Notes: a model not told the origin generated them from the sequence alone. Positions 35,757-44,888 are shown, counted from the stretch's first letter. The stretch is 64,000 nt of DNA from Bog-756 sp963812525 (GCA_963812525.1 CAWEVL010000009.1:186001-250000), one strand, 5' to 3'. Program-made: numbers and translations.

Positions 35757-36647
35757 ATGGAGACCCGATCGCTGGATACGGTGATCTACCAGAAGGACGG
35801 GCCCGTCGCCTGGATCACCCTGGACTTCGAGCAGAAGGCCAACATCCAGACCTCCGACCTGGTCTTCGACGTCGACGCCTGTCTCGACGACGCCGACCGC
35901 GACTACGACATCAAGGTGGTGGTCCTGAAGGCCAACGGCCCCGGGTTCAGCGCCGGCCACGTGGTGACCGGTACCCCCGGTACCGAGATGCGGGAGATCG
36001 ACGCCAGCACCGCAGCCCTCGGCAGCCAGTGGAAGGGCCAGTGGGACATCTACGGCACCCCGGTGCTCAAGCTGTGGGACTTTCCCAAGATCACCATCGC
36101 CCAGGTGCACGGCTACTGTCTCGGCGGGGGCACGGTCTGGGGGCTGCTCACCGACATGACCGTGGCCTCCGAGGACGCCTACTTCCAATTCCCTGTCCTC
36201 CAGGGCATGGCCATGCCCAACATGGAGACCGGCATCGAGCCGTGGATCTTCATGAACTGGAAGCGGGCCTCGGAGTACATGCTCACCGGGCAGGAGATCG
36301 GGGCGGCCGAGGCCAAGGAGATCGGCCTGATCAACCGGGTCGTGTCCCGGGAGCGGCTCGACGACGAGGTCAACGAGATGGCCTTCCACGTGGCCCAGGC
36401 CCCGCTCACCACGTTGATGGCGGCCAAGGCCAACATCCACCGGGCCTGGGACATGATGGGGTTCCGGACCCACCTGCAGGCGTCCAACGACCTGCTGACC
36501 ATGGCCACGGGGGCCCGGGACGTGCAGGAGTACATCAAGGGCGTCTACTCCGAGGGGCTGCGTCCGCGGGACGCGGCCCGGCGCAACGCCGAGCGGGCCA
36601 AGGAGCTGGCCGCCGAGTCCAAGGCGCGCTTCGAGGCCCCCGGCTGA
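35757..36647 (+). CDS. enoyl-CoA hydratase/isomerase family protein (crotonase fold)
   Basis: This 296-aa crotonase has the oxyanion-hole segments GPGFSAGHVV (near residue 65) and VHGYCLGGGTVWGLL (near 120), followed by the active-site stretch MPNMETGIEPWIFM. The C-terminal helical region is longer than in typical hydratases. It would hydrate, hydrolyse or isomerise an acyl-CoA. It is divergent from the lipoyl/Rieske run and plausibly acts in the same pathway. Its stop codon lies in a hairpin shared with adk. Confidence 0.83.
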   Translation: METRSLDTVIYQKDGPVAWITLDFEQKANIQTSDLVFDVDACLDDADRDYDIKVVVLKANGPGFSAGHVVTGTPGTEMREIDASTAALGSQWKGQWDIYGTPVLKLWDFPKITIAQVHGYCLGGGTVWGLLTDMTVASEDAYFQFPVLQGMAMPNMETGIEPWIFMNWKRASEYMLTGQEIGAAEAKEIGLINRVVSRERLDDEVNEMAFHVAQAPLTTLMAAKANIHRAWDMMGFRTHLQASNDLLTMATGARDVQEYIKGVYSEGLRPRDAARRNAERAKELAAESKARFEAPG

Positions 36648-36667
36648 GCGCCCCGGACCGGCTCAGC
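36643..36667. terminator. bidirectional hairpin overlapping convergent stop codons
   Basis: GCTGAGC (36643-36649) and GCTCAGC (36661-36667) form a 7-bp stem with an 11-nt loop. The TGA of the crotonase gene and the TCA (reverse stop) of adk are parts of the two stem arms. Confidence 0.5.
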
Positions 36668-37310
36668 GGCTGCGGGCGGGCAGGGCGAACCGTTCACGGA
36701 TGGAGTCCTGCACCTCGTCCACCGGCAGGGTGGCGTCCACCGTGGCCACGAACTCCTTGCGCTCGAAGAGCTCGATGAGGGGTTTGGTCTCTTCGTGATA
36801 GGCGGCCAGTCGGATGGCCAGGGACTCGGGGTTGTCGTCGGCCCGGGCCTCGAGGGTGCCGCCACAGACATCGCAGACGTCGGCCTCCCGAGGCCGGTGG
36901 GCCATCAGGTTGTAGTCCAGGCCGCAGCGGGAACACAGCCGTCGGGCCAGCACCCGCCGGGCGACCTCCTCGTCGGGGAGGTTCAGGTTGATCACCCCGT
37001 CGATGTCGTAGGCCTCGAGGAAGAACTCGGCCTGCCTGGCGGTTCTGGGGAAGCCGTCGATGATGAAGCCGTAGTTCCAGTCGTGCTCGCCCAAGCGGGT
37101 GCTGACCACCGCCTCGACCAGGTCGTCGTCGACCAGATGGCCGGCGGCCACGATCCGCTTGACCTGGGCACCGAGCTTGGTGTGGTGCTGCACGTTCCAG
37201 CGGAAGATATCTCCCACACTGACGTGCTCCAGCTCGAGGTCGTGGGCCAGCAGTTTGGCCTGGGTGCCCTTCCCGCTGCCCTGGATGCCCATGATGATGA
37301 ACTTGCGCAT
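36663..37310 (-). CDS. adk: adenylate kinase
   Basis: This 215-aa protein interconverts AMP, ATP and ADP. The P-loop GIQGSGKGTQAKLLA is near residue 8, the AMP-binding region is DGFPRTARQAEFF, and the LID contains a four-cysteine zinc site (CSRCGLDYN and CDVCGGTLEA), as in Gram-positive long-form adenylate kinases. It is not in the usual ribosomal-protein operon with secY but beside PPK2, so it may be an additional copy. AGGGAG precedes the ATG closely. Confidence 0.9.
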   Translation of the reverse strand: MRKFIIMGIQGSGKGTQAKLLAHDLELEHVSVGDIFRWNVQHHTKLGAQVKRIVAAGHLVDDDLVEAVVSTRLGEHDWNYGFIIDGFPRTARQAEFFLEAYDIDGVINLNLPDEEVARRVLARRLCSRCGLDYNLMAHRPREADVCDVCGGTLEARADDNPESLAIRLAAYHEETKPLIELFERKEFVATVDATLPVDEVQDSIRERFALPARSR

Positions 37311-37354
37311 GGCTCCCTAGGACCCAGCTCGTCCCGCCGATGGTGGGGCCGGGC

Positions 37355-38236
37355 TCACTTGACGATGTAGCGCTTGGGCACCCACGACTGACTCTCGATG
37401 GGGGGGCGCTCGTAGGAGCGCTGCTGGCGGGGCGGCAGGGCCACCTGCTCGTGGGGCACGGCCTCGTAGGGGACCACCTCGAGCAGGTGGCTGATGATGT
37501 TGAGTCGGGCGGCCTTCTTGTTGTCGGCATCCACCACGTACCATGGCGCCTCCCGGATGTCGGTGTACGAGAACATCTCGTCCTTGGCCTCGGCGTAGTC
37601 CACCCACCGGGCCCGGGCCTCGAGGTCCATCGGGCTGAGCTTCCACCGCTTGCCCGGGTTGTTGATCCGTTCGGTGAAGCGGCGCTCCTGTTCCTCATCG
37701 CTGAGTGAGAGCCAGTACTTCACCAGGATGATCCCCGAGCGCACCAGGGCCCGCTCGATCTGCGGACAGGTCCGGAAGAACTCGGCGTGCTCCTCGGCGG
37801 TGCAGAACTCCATGACCTTCTCCACCCCGGCCCGGTTGTACCAGCTGCGGTCGAACAGCACCATCTCGCCGGCTGCCGGGAGATGGGCGATATAGCGCTG
37901 GAAGTACCACTGGGACCGCTCGCGGTCGGTGGGGGTGCCCAACGCCACCACCCGGCAGTAGCGGGCGTTCAGCCGCTCCATGATCCGCTTGATGGTCCCC
38001 CCCTTGCCGGCGGTGTCCCTGCCCTCGAAGATGACCATGACCCGCAGTCCTTCGTGGACCACCCACTCCTGCATGCGGACCAGCTCGGTCTGGAGGCGGG
38101 CCAGCTCCTTCTCGTAGGCGCCCTTGCTCACCACGGTCGGGTCGATGCCGGTCGGGGTCTGGGGCCTGCGGTCGGGCCCCCCGTTCGATGCCGCCCGGTC
38201 CAGGTGCTGTGCCGGGAAGGGGTGCTTGGCCATCAC
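37355..38236 (-). CDS. ppk2: polyphosphate kinase 2 family protein
   Basis: This 293-aa PPK2 has Walker A FEGRDTAGKGGTIKRIMERLN (near residue 75), Walker B MVLFDRSWYNRAGVE and the lid region IILVKYWLSLSDEEQERRF. PPK2 enzymes transfer phosphate between polyphosphate and nucleotides. The neighbouring adenylate kinase would complement this in adenylate energy balance. The GTG at 38236 is preferred because a TACCAT -10 box lies exactly 6 nt upstream (leaderless); the next codon is an ATG (38233). Confidence 0.9.
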   Translation of the reverse strand: MMAKHPFPAQHLDRAASNGGPDRRPQTPTGIDPTVVSKGAYEKELARLQTELVRMQEWVVHEGLRVMVIFEGRDTAGKGGTIKRIMERLNARYCRVVALGTPTDRERSQWYFQRYIAHLPAAGEMVLFDRSWYNRAGVEKVMEFCTAEEHAEFFRTCPQIERALVRSGIILVKYWLSLSDEEQERRFTERINNPGKRWKLSPMDLEARARWVDYAEAKDEMFSYTDIREAPWYVVDADNKKAARLNIISHLLEVVPYEAVPHEQVALPPRQQRSYERPPIESQSWVPKRYIVK

Positions 38237-38242
38237 GTGGCG

Positions 38243-38248
38243 ATGGTA
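38243..38248 (-). promoter_or_regulatory. -10 box TACCAT for leaderless ppk2
   Basis: TACCAT on the minus strand is followed by 6 nt (CGCCAC) and the GTG at 38236, matching the TANNNT-N6-start pattern. The same TACCAT hexamer lies 11 nt before the ATG of the gene at 39075. Confidence 0.45.
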
Positions 38249-38289
38249 GCGGGCGCCGCCCGGGTCCGGGTCGCCGGGGGCGACAGGGT

Positions 38290-39075
38290 TCAGCAGGTGG
38301 ACGAGGGAAGCGGGGTGCCGGGCCCGGACTGGGGGCCGTCCACCTGGCCGCCGGACCCGGAGCGGAGCACCGAGCCCAGGTGCACCACGTACCACTGGCC
38401 CCGCCACGAGATCATCGAGGCGACTCCGAACGACCGGGTCTGGCCGCCCACGGTGTAGACGACCCGGGCGTTGGGGACCTCGAAGTACCCGACGCCGTTG
38501 AAGCAACTGCCGGGAGGTACCCAGTGGCCATAGGCCTGGTCCACGTCCACGCCGACCAGGGTGGCGGCCGAAGGGTCGGCGCCGAGTAGGGCATGGGCCG
38601 CGACCAGGTCGTCCGCATACTCGGCCAGCAGCCGGTCCGTGTAGTCGGCGGCCGGGTCCGACTCGGCCTTCACCGTCACGTAGGCGGACTCGGGGAAGAA
38701 GGCCGGCAGGGCGGGCCGGACCGAGCCGGCCACCACCCCACTCCACAGCGCCGCCATCCTGGCGCCAAACGCCGGGCCCGAAGCGGCGGGGAACGTCCCG
38801 GTCTGGGGCAGGGAGCCGGGGTCGATCGTGGTGGTGGGCGACGGGGCGGCCGGCCGGGTGGCGGGTGCCGCCGTCGAGGTGGTCGCCGACGACGACCGGG
38901 CCGAGGCGGGCGCCGGCGGGCGGTCCACGGCGGCCCGGGCCACCAGGGCGCCGGCCACGGCCACGATGGCCACGGACAGCGCCACCGTTCCGCGCCACCG
39001 CCGGCGCGCGGTTCGACGACGCCCGGTCGTGGGGCGCCTCGGGGGTCGCCCGTCCGCTCGGTCGGGTCCGTCCAT
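38290..39075 (-). CDS. membrane-anchored protein of unknown function
   Basis: This 261-aa protein has an arginine-rich cytosolic start and one transmembrane helix at about residues 28-46. A Ser/Thr/Pro/Ala-rich extracellular linker (about 55-85) leads to a globular domain with YVTVKAESDPAADYTDRLLAEYADDLVAAH and GSCFNGVGYFEVPNARVVYTVGG. The last part, SMISWRGQWYVVHLGSVL, resembles the terminal strand of NTF2-like or mce-associated domains. I do not recognise the family. It ends with a lone cysteine. TACCAT lies 11 nt before the ATG. Confidence 0.65.
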   Translation of the reverse strand: MDGPDRADGRPPRRPTTGRRRTARRRWRGTVALSVAIVAVAGALVARAAVDRPPAPASARSSSATTSTAAPATRPAAPSPTTTIDPGSLPQTGTFPAASGPAFGARMAALWSGVVAGSVRPALPAFFPESAYVTVKAESDPAADYTDRLLAEYADDLVAAHALLGADPSAATLVGVDVDQAYGHWVPPGSCFNGVGYFEVPNARVVYTVGGQTRSFGVASMISWRGQWYVVHLGSVLRSGSGGQVDGPQSGPGTPLPSSTC

Positions 39076-39221
39076 GATCAGACCGAATGGTAGGGGAGGC
39101 CGGGTCGGGCCCCCGGGCCCCGGCCCCGGCCCCCGGCCCCCGGCCCCCGGCCCGCATGTCATCATGTCCCGGCCGACACTCCCCCGTTGGGTGTGGAGGC
39201 CGAGCCAGGGGAGGTGCAACG

Positions 39222-39659
39222 GTGAGTGAGAAGGCCGACAGCGCGGAGGCCAACAAGGAACGGGTTCGGGCGTTCTGGGCCACCCTGTACGAGCGCGACT
39301 GGGACGCCATCGGACGGTTCTTCGGTCCTGACAGCGAGTACACCGACGTGCCCTCCCCGGAGGACGACGTGGCCCGGGGCCCGGAGCTCATCGTGGCCCG
39401 CCTGCGACTCGGGCTGGAGCGACTCTCGGGGTACGAGCACCACCTCCGGCTGATGGTGGCCGAGGGGGACGCGGTGGTCACCGAGCACGCGGAGACCTGG
39501 CACTGGCACACCGGCGAGCAGGTCACCCTGCCCTTCGTCTCGGTCCACGAGTTCCGGGACGGCACCATTCTGCGCTGGTGGGACTACTGGGACCTCCAGA
39601 CTCTGATGGGTGCGGCGCCGGGGTGGTGGATCGAACACATCATGCAGGGCTACACCTGA
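39222..39659 (+). CDS. NTF2-like protein, limonene-1,2-epoxide hydrolase-like
   Basis: This 145-aa NTF2-like fold starts with KERVRAFWATLYERDWDAIGRFFGPDSEYTDVPSP and has a buried polar pocket region (RDGTILRWWDYWDLQTLM) whose WDYWD wording resembles limonene-epoxide hydrolase and SnoaL families. It may hydrolyse an epoxide or only bind a ligand. The GTG at 39222 is preceded by GGGGAGG. Confidence 0.75.
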   Translation: MSEKADSAEANKERVRAFWATLYERDWDAIGRFFGPDSEYTDVPSPEDDVARGPELIVARLRLGLERLSGYEHHLRLMVAEGDAVVTEHAETWHWHTGEQVTLPFVSVHEFRDGTILRWWDYWDLQTLMGAAPGWWIEHIMQGYT

Positions 39660-39681
39660 TCGGGGGCCGACCGGCGATCAG
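39656..39681 (+). terminator. hairpin containing the NTF2-like gene's stop codon
   Basis: CTGATCG (39656-39662) and CGATCAG (39675-39681) form a 7-bp stem with a 12-nt loop; the TGA stop lies within the first arm. The 172 nt that follow up to 39853 hold nothing recognisable. Confidence 0.45.
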
Positions 39682-39853
39682 CTCTCGAAGCTGGCGCTTG
39701 GCGGGAAGCCACGACCCTCCCGCCGGGGCTCAAGCTCCGGAACCGTGCCAGTACCGAACCCGACCACGTCGCCACGGTGACGACGATCTGACAACGGCAC
39801 TTGTTCGGTCGAGCGGCCCGGGCCCGGGCCCGGCCTCCCAAGGGGGCAGGGCC

Positions 39854-40789
39854 CTAATTGTGCCTCGGGTCATCCGGCGGGATCAGTAGCCTCTCGTTGA
39901 TCGTCATGCGTGCGGTCGAGATCGCCCGCACGAGACACGGGCCCAGCCTGGGCTTTCCGGGAAGGGCTGCGCACAACGGGAGCAAACCCGAGTTGCCCGG
40001 TGCCACCGTCTGCCCGTTGATGTCCACGAACGTGTGGTTCGAGGTGGACTGATAGCAGACCTCCACCGGACCCGTCGTACCGACCAGGTCGGTCCGGGGG
40101 AACGTCACCTTCACATGGATGGCTCTCGTGGGGTTTACGCCGCTCGGGATCTCCGTGGCGATCTTGGGAGCATGGCGGTAGGTGCCTGCACAGGTCAAGG
40201 AACCGTCGTCGAGCGCGATAGTGATGGACCCCGTGCCGGACTGGGCCTTCAGCGCCAGGGTCTCGGGTCCGCTCGTCACGCTTCCGGAGCAACTCGATCC
40301 GCTGCAGGTGATGACCTGGCCGGCCACCGACACGGTGCCGGTACCGGTCCCTGTCTCATGGTCCTTGGACCCGGGTTCGACGACGGTGACGGTGACGGTG
40401 TAGGGGCCCGCGGCTGTGTAGGTGTGTGACCCGCCGACTGCGTAGTCGGTGCCCGACCCTCCCGGTTGGCTGATCGAACCCGATGTGGCCCCAGTGCCGT
40501 CGCCCCAGTCGATCGACGCGGTGTACACGGTGGTCGGGTCCATGTCAGGTGGATCGGTGAAGGTGGCAACGGTCTGAGATATCGGCGTCCCGACGGTGGC
40601 GGAGAGGGAGGGAACGCTGACCACGAGATCCGAGTCGTTGTCAGCTCCGCTGACGACGCTGGTGTGCACCTGGGCGCCCCTCACGCTGGCGCCAACCGCC
40701 GGCGCAGTGGCGGCCACAACCCCCGTCGCCATCGTGAGCGCCAATGCCGCCACGGCCCATCTTCCTCTTAGGTACTTGGCCACGTCCAT
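39854..40789 (-). CDS. secreted PKD-like protein with C-terminal six-cysteine domain
   Basis: This 311-aa protein has a Sec signal peptide (cleavage near residue 34). A PKD/Ig-like domain follows (YTASIDWGDGT, then GSHTYTAAGPYTVTVTV). The C-terminal domain of about 140 aa contains six cysteines in the order ITCSGSSC, SLTC, VCYQ, PLC, GPC, and ends PPDDPRHN. The same domain with matching cysteines ends the gene at 61684-63085. Probably an extracellular binding or structural protein; the domain is not one I can name. Confidence 0.75.
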   Translation of the reverse strand: MDVAKYLRGRWAVAALALTMATGVVAATAPAVGASVRGAQVHTSVVSGADNDSDLVVSVPSLSATVGTPISQTVATFTDPPDMDPTTVYTASIDWGDGTGATSGSISQPGGSGTDYAVGGSHTYTAAGPYTVTVTVVEPGSKDHETGTGTGTVSVAGQVITCSGSSCSGSVTSGPETLALKAQSGTGSITIALDDGSLTCAGTYRHAPKIATEIPSGVNPTRAIHVKVTFPRTDLVGTTGPVEVCYQSTSNHTFVDINGQTVAPGNSGLLPLCAALPGKPRLGPCLVRAISTARMTINERLLIPPDDPRHN

Positions 40790-40939
40790 GGGAATGTCCT
40801 TTCACCGTAGAAGGTGTTCCCGCCAAGGAAGAAGGTGGCACATGCCTCCACGGGACACGAGTGCTGTTGGTGAAGGTAGTGGTGGCGGCAGGTTCCGTCA
40901 AACTCAGGGGTCATCCGAACGCCTAGCGCGGCGAGGTAC

Positions 40940-43255
40940 TCACTGTGGGGCAGCTACCGCCCCCGCGGCCCGCCCGGCATGACCGGAGTGCCCGGGCGAC
41001 GCTCCCAACAGATCGGGGGTCCAGACCACGCCGAGTCGGGAGAGGGTGGTTGAGGCTTCGCTACGGAGCTTCTCGCGGTCTTCCTCCGAGATGCCGATGG
41101 CGCACTCCGCCATGACCTCCAGGGTGAGGGCCTCCTCGTGCTGGGCTCCCCGGGCCCGCGCCGCCTCCAAGCTCGCATCGAGCGCTTCCCGGGCCGCCCC
41201 GGGCTGTCCGGATCTCATCAGGATGGCGCCCCGGACCCGCTGCAGCAGAGGGGTCTGGGGGGGTACCCCTCCGAGTCTGCGGGCCTGGGCCAGGCCGTCG
41301 TCGGCCTGGGCCAATGCGGCGACATCCTGTCCGCTCAGGAGCAGGCAGGCGGCCATCCACGCCTGGGCCTCGAGGGCGTCGGCGAGACTCCCGATGTCGC
41401 TGAACTCGTCGATCGATTCCCCGAACCGACGCAGCGCCTCGTCGAAGTGGCCGCGCCCCATCGCCACACGGGCGAGCTTGCCGAGCACGTCCGCCACCCC
41501 TGACCGGTATCCCGCCGCCCGCCAGGAGCGAGAGACCAACTCGAACTGTCCTTCGGCGACGTCGAGATGCCCCTGATCCAGTGCGATCTCACCGACGTTG
41601 AAGTCCTGGAAGGCCGCGGCCACGTCGTTACCGGTTCGCCGGTTCAGGTCCTGCGCACGCTGATAGAGCTCGAGAGCCTCGTCCCACGCTCCGCGGAAGT
41701 AGGCGAAGATGCCGAGCGAGTTGAGCACGCGGGACTGGTTGGAGAGGTCGTCGAGCTCCTCGAAGATGGCCAGGGCCCGTTGCCAGTTTGCCGGGAGCTC
41801 GAGCTGTCCCAGCTCCATCGTCGCCCAATCGATGACCCTGAGCGCCTCGGCCAGCGCCACTTGCTCGCCGGCCGCCTCCGCCACCTCGACGGCCCTGGTG
41901 CACCACTTGATGGCGCGGGTATGACGACCCGCCTCCTGGCAGAAGCGGCCGTACCAGCCGAGGAGGGCAGCCTGCTGCCGAGCGGCCTCGACACCCTCCA
42001 CCCCTTCGAGTGACCGGAGACCCTTGGTGATCCACCGCAAGGCGTTGGCGTACCGGGCCAGCCAGCCCTGGACGCAGGCCAGCTTCATCATCAGGCGTGC
42101 GTCGGTGACCGCGTCGTCACCGGCGAGGCGCCGGGCCGCCTGGAAGGCCACGGCGGCCTCGGCATAGTCACCGATGCGGTTCCGGGCGTCTCCCATTGCC
42201 TCGTAGACGCCCAATAGGTCCCTGCGCCTCAGGTCGGGCAGGCGCCGGCCGGCGGCGATGGCCCGCTCGTAGAGGGCTGCTGCTTCAAAATTGGCGTACA
42301 CGGAGGCGGCCCACTGGGCCGCCTCGATGGCATAGGACCAGGCCTCGGCCCAGCGTTGGGCGTGGAGGTAGTGGAACGAGAGGAGCTCCGGCTGCTCGTC
42401 CCGCGCCAGTTCGGTAGCCGCCAGGATGCTGTCGCCGGCCCGGTTGTGGAGCTGACGCCTGAGACTAAAGGTGAGCCCGTCGTAGGCGGTGTCCCGCAGG
42501 AGGCCATTCCGGAAGCGCAGGATGCCCGGACCATCCCAGACGATAAAGCCACTCAGCCGATCCCAGGTGGGGTCGTCGGGGTCGGGCAGATTGTCCACCA
42601 CCTCGCGGAGGAGGTCGAGCGAGGCGGACGGGCCGAGGACCGACAACCGGCGCAGTAGGTGACGGTCGGGCCGGGCAAGCCGGTCGATGCGTGCGGCAAC
42701 GACCTCCTCGACGGAATCCGGGAGCGCATCGACCGAGGCACCTCCTATCGCCGCCGTGAGGAGCTCGCGGAGGAACAGCGGGTTGCCACCCGATCGCTCC
42801 ACCAACAACCCGAGCTCGTTCGCGGTCAGCGGCGTATCGTGGGTGGCGAGCTCGGCCAAGCGGGTGGCCCCGTCATCGTCGAGCGGGCCCAGATCGATGC
42901 GCCTGCAGTCGGCAGCCCCCACGAACCCGGTCTCCACGTCGCGTCGGGTCACGCAGATGAGCCAGGAGGTGGCTTCCACCGACGCGGACAGGGTCTCGAA
43001 CAGATCGGCCGAGGCCTCGTCCATGAAGTGGGCGTCCTCCACCGACAGTAGAACCGACTGGGGCAGGAGGTAGCCGAGGAGCTCGAAGATGGCGTCGGCC
43101 AACCGGGCCCCGCGGAACTTCCCTTCGAGCTCCCGGGTCTCAGGCGTCTCGGGAAGGGTGAGGTCCACCGCCTGGGCGATGAGCGGTGCCCAGGCCAGCA
43201 GCGCGGGTGCCCGCTCGGCGACCGCGGCTACGGAATTGCTGGGCGGCGGCGTCAT
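40940..43255 (-). CDS. AAA/STAND ATPase-TPR C-terminal part of a split adenylate cyclase-ATPase gene
   Basis: This is the C-terminal part of the cyclase/ATPase whose N-terminus lies at 43140-44888; the frames join if one base is corrected between about 43215 and 43250. The 771 aa seen here contain the rest of the ATPase module (LLSVEDAHFMDEASADLFE as Walker B, then RLAELATHDTPLTANELGLLVERSGGNPLFLRELL) and a long TPR-like helical array (for example YERAIAAGRRLPDLRRRDLLGVYEAMGDARNRIGDYAEAAVAFQAARRLAGD). Such C-terminal TPRs sense ligands or partners in LuxR/cyclase STAND proteins. The frame's own first ATG is an internal accident of the shift. Confidence 0.82.
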   Translation of the reverse strand: MTPPPSNSVAAVAERAPALLAWAPLIAQAVDLTLPETPETRELEGKFRGARLADAIFELLGYLLPQSVLLSVEDAHFMDEASADLFETLSASVEATSWLICVTRRDVETGFVGAADCRRIDLGPLDDDGATRLAELATHDTPLTANELGLLVERSGGNPLFLRELLTAAIGGASVDALPDSVEEVVAARIDRLARPDRHLLRRLSVLGPSASLDLLREVVDNLPDPDDPTWDRLSGFIVWDGPGILRFRNGLLRDTAYDGLTFSLRRQLHNRAGDSILAATELARDEQPELLSFHYLHAQRWAEAWSYAIEAAQWAASVYANFEAAALYERAIAAGRRLPDLRRRDLLGVYEAMGDARNRIGDYAEAAVAFQAARRLAGDDAVTDARLMMKLACVQGWLARYANALRWITKGLRSLEGVEGVEAARQQAALLGWYGRFCQEAGRHTRAIKWCTRAVEVAEAAGEQVALAEALRVIDWATMELGQLELPANWQRALAIFEELDDLSNQSRVLNSLGIFAYFRGAWDEALELYQRAQDLNRRTGNDVAAAFQDFNVGEIALDQGHLDVAEGQFELVSRSWRAAGYRSGVADVLGKLARVAMGRGHFDEALRRFGESIDEFSDIGSLADALEAQAWMAACLLLSGQDVAALAQADDGLAQARRLGGVPPQTPLLQRVRGAILMRSGQPGAAREALDASLEAARARGAQHEEALTLEVMAECAIGISEEDREKLRSEASTTLSRLGVVWTPDLLGASPGHSGHAGRAAGAVAAPQ

Positions 43256-44888
43256 CCGATCCTTCGGACGGTAGCTCGAGGAGCTCCCGGAGCAGCGGTC
43301 GGATCACGTGGTACGGCGTGGACGAGTCGTACCGCTCGCATACCACCGCCAGCTGGACACGGTCGGCGGTCAGTTCCCCGAGCCTCTGGAGGAGCCGGGT
43401 CTTTCCCACGCCGGCCTCCCCGACGATCTCGATCAGTGCGCCCCGGCCTTCGGAGGCCCCCTGCACCAACGAGGCCAGGGCTTCGATCTCGTGGTCCCGC
43501 CCGACGAAGGGAAGGTCGCGGGAGAGCTCCACCCTTCTCACCCCCGTGATGGCGCCCAGGCTGAGCGCCTGGACCGGCCTGGCCTTGCCTTTCACCAGGA
43601 ACGGCTCCAGTTCCACGGCGGCGAAGCCGGTCCGTGAGCGGGCCAGCAGATCCGGGGTGGTCAGGATCTCCCCGGGTTGGGCCTTGGCCATCAGACGGGC
43701 GGCGAGATTGACGGCGTCCCCCATGACGGTGAACGTGCGACGATAGGGCGGCCCTACCTCACCGACGAAGACCGAGCCCCGGTTGACTCCGATCCGGAGG
43801 TCCAGCGGAGGCCCGGCGTCGATGATTTCGCGAACGGCGAGCAGCATGCGGTGCTCGTCGTCACCCGATGTGGACGGAGCGCCCACGGTGAGGATGATCT
43901 TGCCACCGTCCCGATCCACGTCGGTGGCCAGGAACGACACCTCCTGCCGATCGGCGGCCGCCTGGACGGTGGAGACCAAGGCCTCGAGCCGGTCGGCGGT
44001 GACCGACAGGCCTTGGTCTTCGATGAGTGCATCGGTCCCGTCGAAGTGGAGGAACGCCACGGTGACCCGACGGTGTTCGGACTCCTGGTGGAGGCTGGCC
44101 AGCGCGGCACGCAGCCCCACCGGGATACCCTGCACCAGGTCCAATTCCGGGTCGACGGTCTCGAACGGCACGAAGGCGTCATGGGGCACGGCCGGCGACC
44201 GGCGGAGCAGGTAGCCGGGACCCTTGGCTTCGCCCACCACCCCCGGACGCAGGGCAGCAGCGGTATTCCCGCTGATCACGATCTCCCCGGCCTCGGCGGT
44301 CCCCTCCATGGTCACCGTGGTGCTGGCCGCCGGACCGGTCACGATGAGCTCGCGGTGCGAGTCACCGACCAAGAAGAAGTGGAAGCGGCCGCTGTGCACC
44401 CCCACCGACATCCGCAGAGACACACGCTGGCCCAGCACGGTCAGCCGGCCCACCACCCGGAGCTCGCGGCGCATGTCGATGGCCGCCCGGCAGGCACGGG
44501 ATTCGTGGGCCTCGCCGGTGAACCACAGGAGGAGGGCGTCGCCCCCGAACTTGAGGAGACGGCCGCCATTGGCCACGGCGATGTCCAGGAGGGCCACGAA
44601 GCAGGTCCCGATCGTGGCGGTCAACTCCTCAGCCCCCACCTTGCCGTGTTTGGCCAGGCCCTCGGAGAGCTTGGTGAAGCCGGAGATGTCGACGAAGGCC
44701 ACCGTGCCGGTCACTTCGCGGACGCGAACATCAGGCGAATTGTGGAGCCAGTCGATGGTCAGGCGGGGAAAGTAGGGCGCGAGCGGATGCCCTCCGTCAA
44801 CGGACAGGTCCGGACGGAGGGAACCGTCGCCGTTACTGACTGCTCCACGCTCGGTTGGGGACATGTCGCCGCGGGTGGTGGACACCAC
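43140..44888 (-). CDS. double class III cyclase domains plus P-loop, N-terminal part of the split gene
   Basis: There are two tandem class III cyclase homology domains. The first (residues about 60-190) has both metal Asp regions (TVAFVDISGFTKLSEGL; GGRLLKFGGDALLLWF) including the ATP-type Lys. The second (about 275-410) lacks the first Asp pattern but has the transition-state motif TFTVMGDAVNLAARLM (Asn and Arg). They complement each other like C1/C2 of soluble adenylyl cyclase. The P-loop VGEAGVGKTRLL is near residue 490, followed by VVCERYDSSTPYHVIRPLL. GTG start 44888 with AGGAG 8 nt upstream. Together with the downstream part the protein would be about 1316 aa. Confidence 0.85.
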   Translation of the reverse strand: MVSTTRGDMSPTERGAVSNGDGSLRPDLSVDGGHPLAPYFPRLTIDWLHNSPDVRVREVTGTVAFVDISGFTKLSEGLAKHGKVGAEELTATIGTCFVALLDIAVANGGRLLKFGGDALLLWFTGEAHESRACRAAIDMRRELRVVGRLTVLGQRVSLRMSVGVHSGRFHFFLVGDSHRELIVTGPAASTTVTMEGTAEAGEIVISGNTAAALRPGVVGEAKGPGYLLRRSPAVPHDAFVPFETVDPELDLVQGIPVGLRAALASLHQESEHRRVTVAFLHFDGTDALIEDQGLSVTADRLEALVSTVQAAADRQEVSFLATDVDRDGGKIILTVGAPSTSGDDEHRMLLAVREIIDAGPPLDLRIGVNRGSVFVGEVGPPYRRTFTVMGDAVNLAARLMAKAQPGEILTTPDLLARSRTGFAAVELEPFLVKGKARPVQALSLGAITGVRRVELSRDLPFVGRDHEIEALASLVQGASEGRGALIEIVGEAGVGKTRLLQRLGELTADRVQLAVVCERYDSSTPYHVIRPLLRELLELPSEGSDDAAAQQFRSRGRRAGTRAAGLGTAHRPGGGPHPSRDA

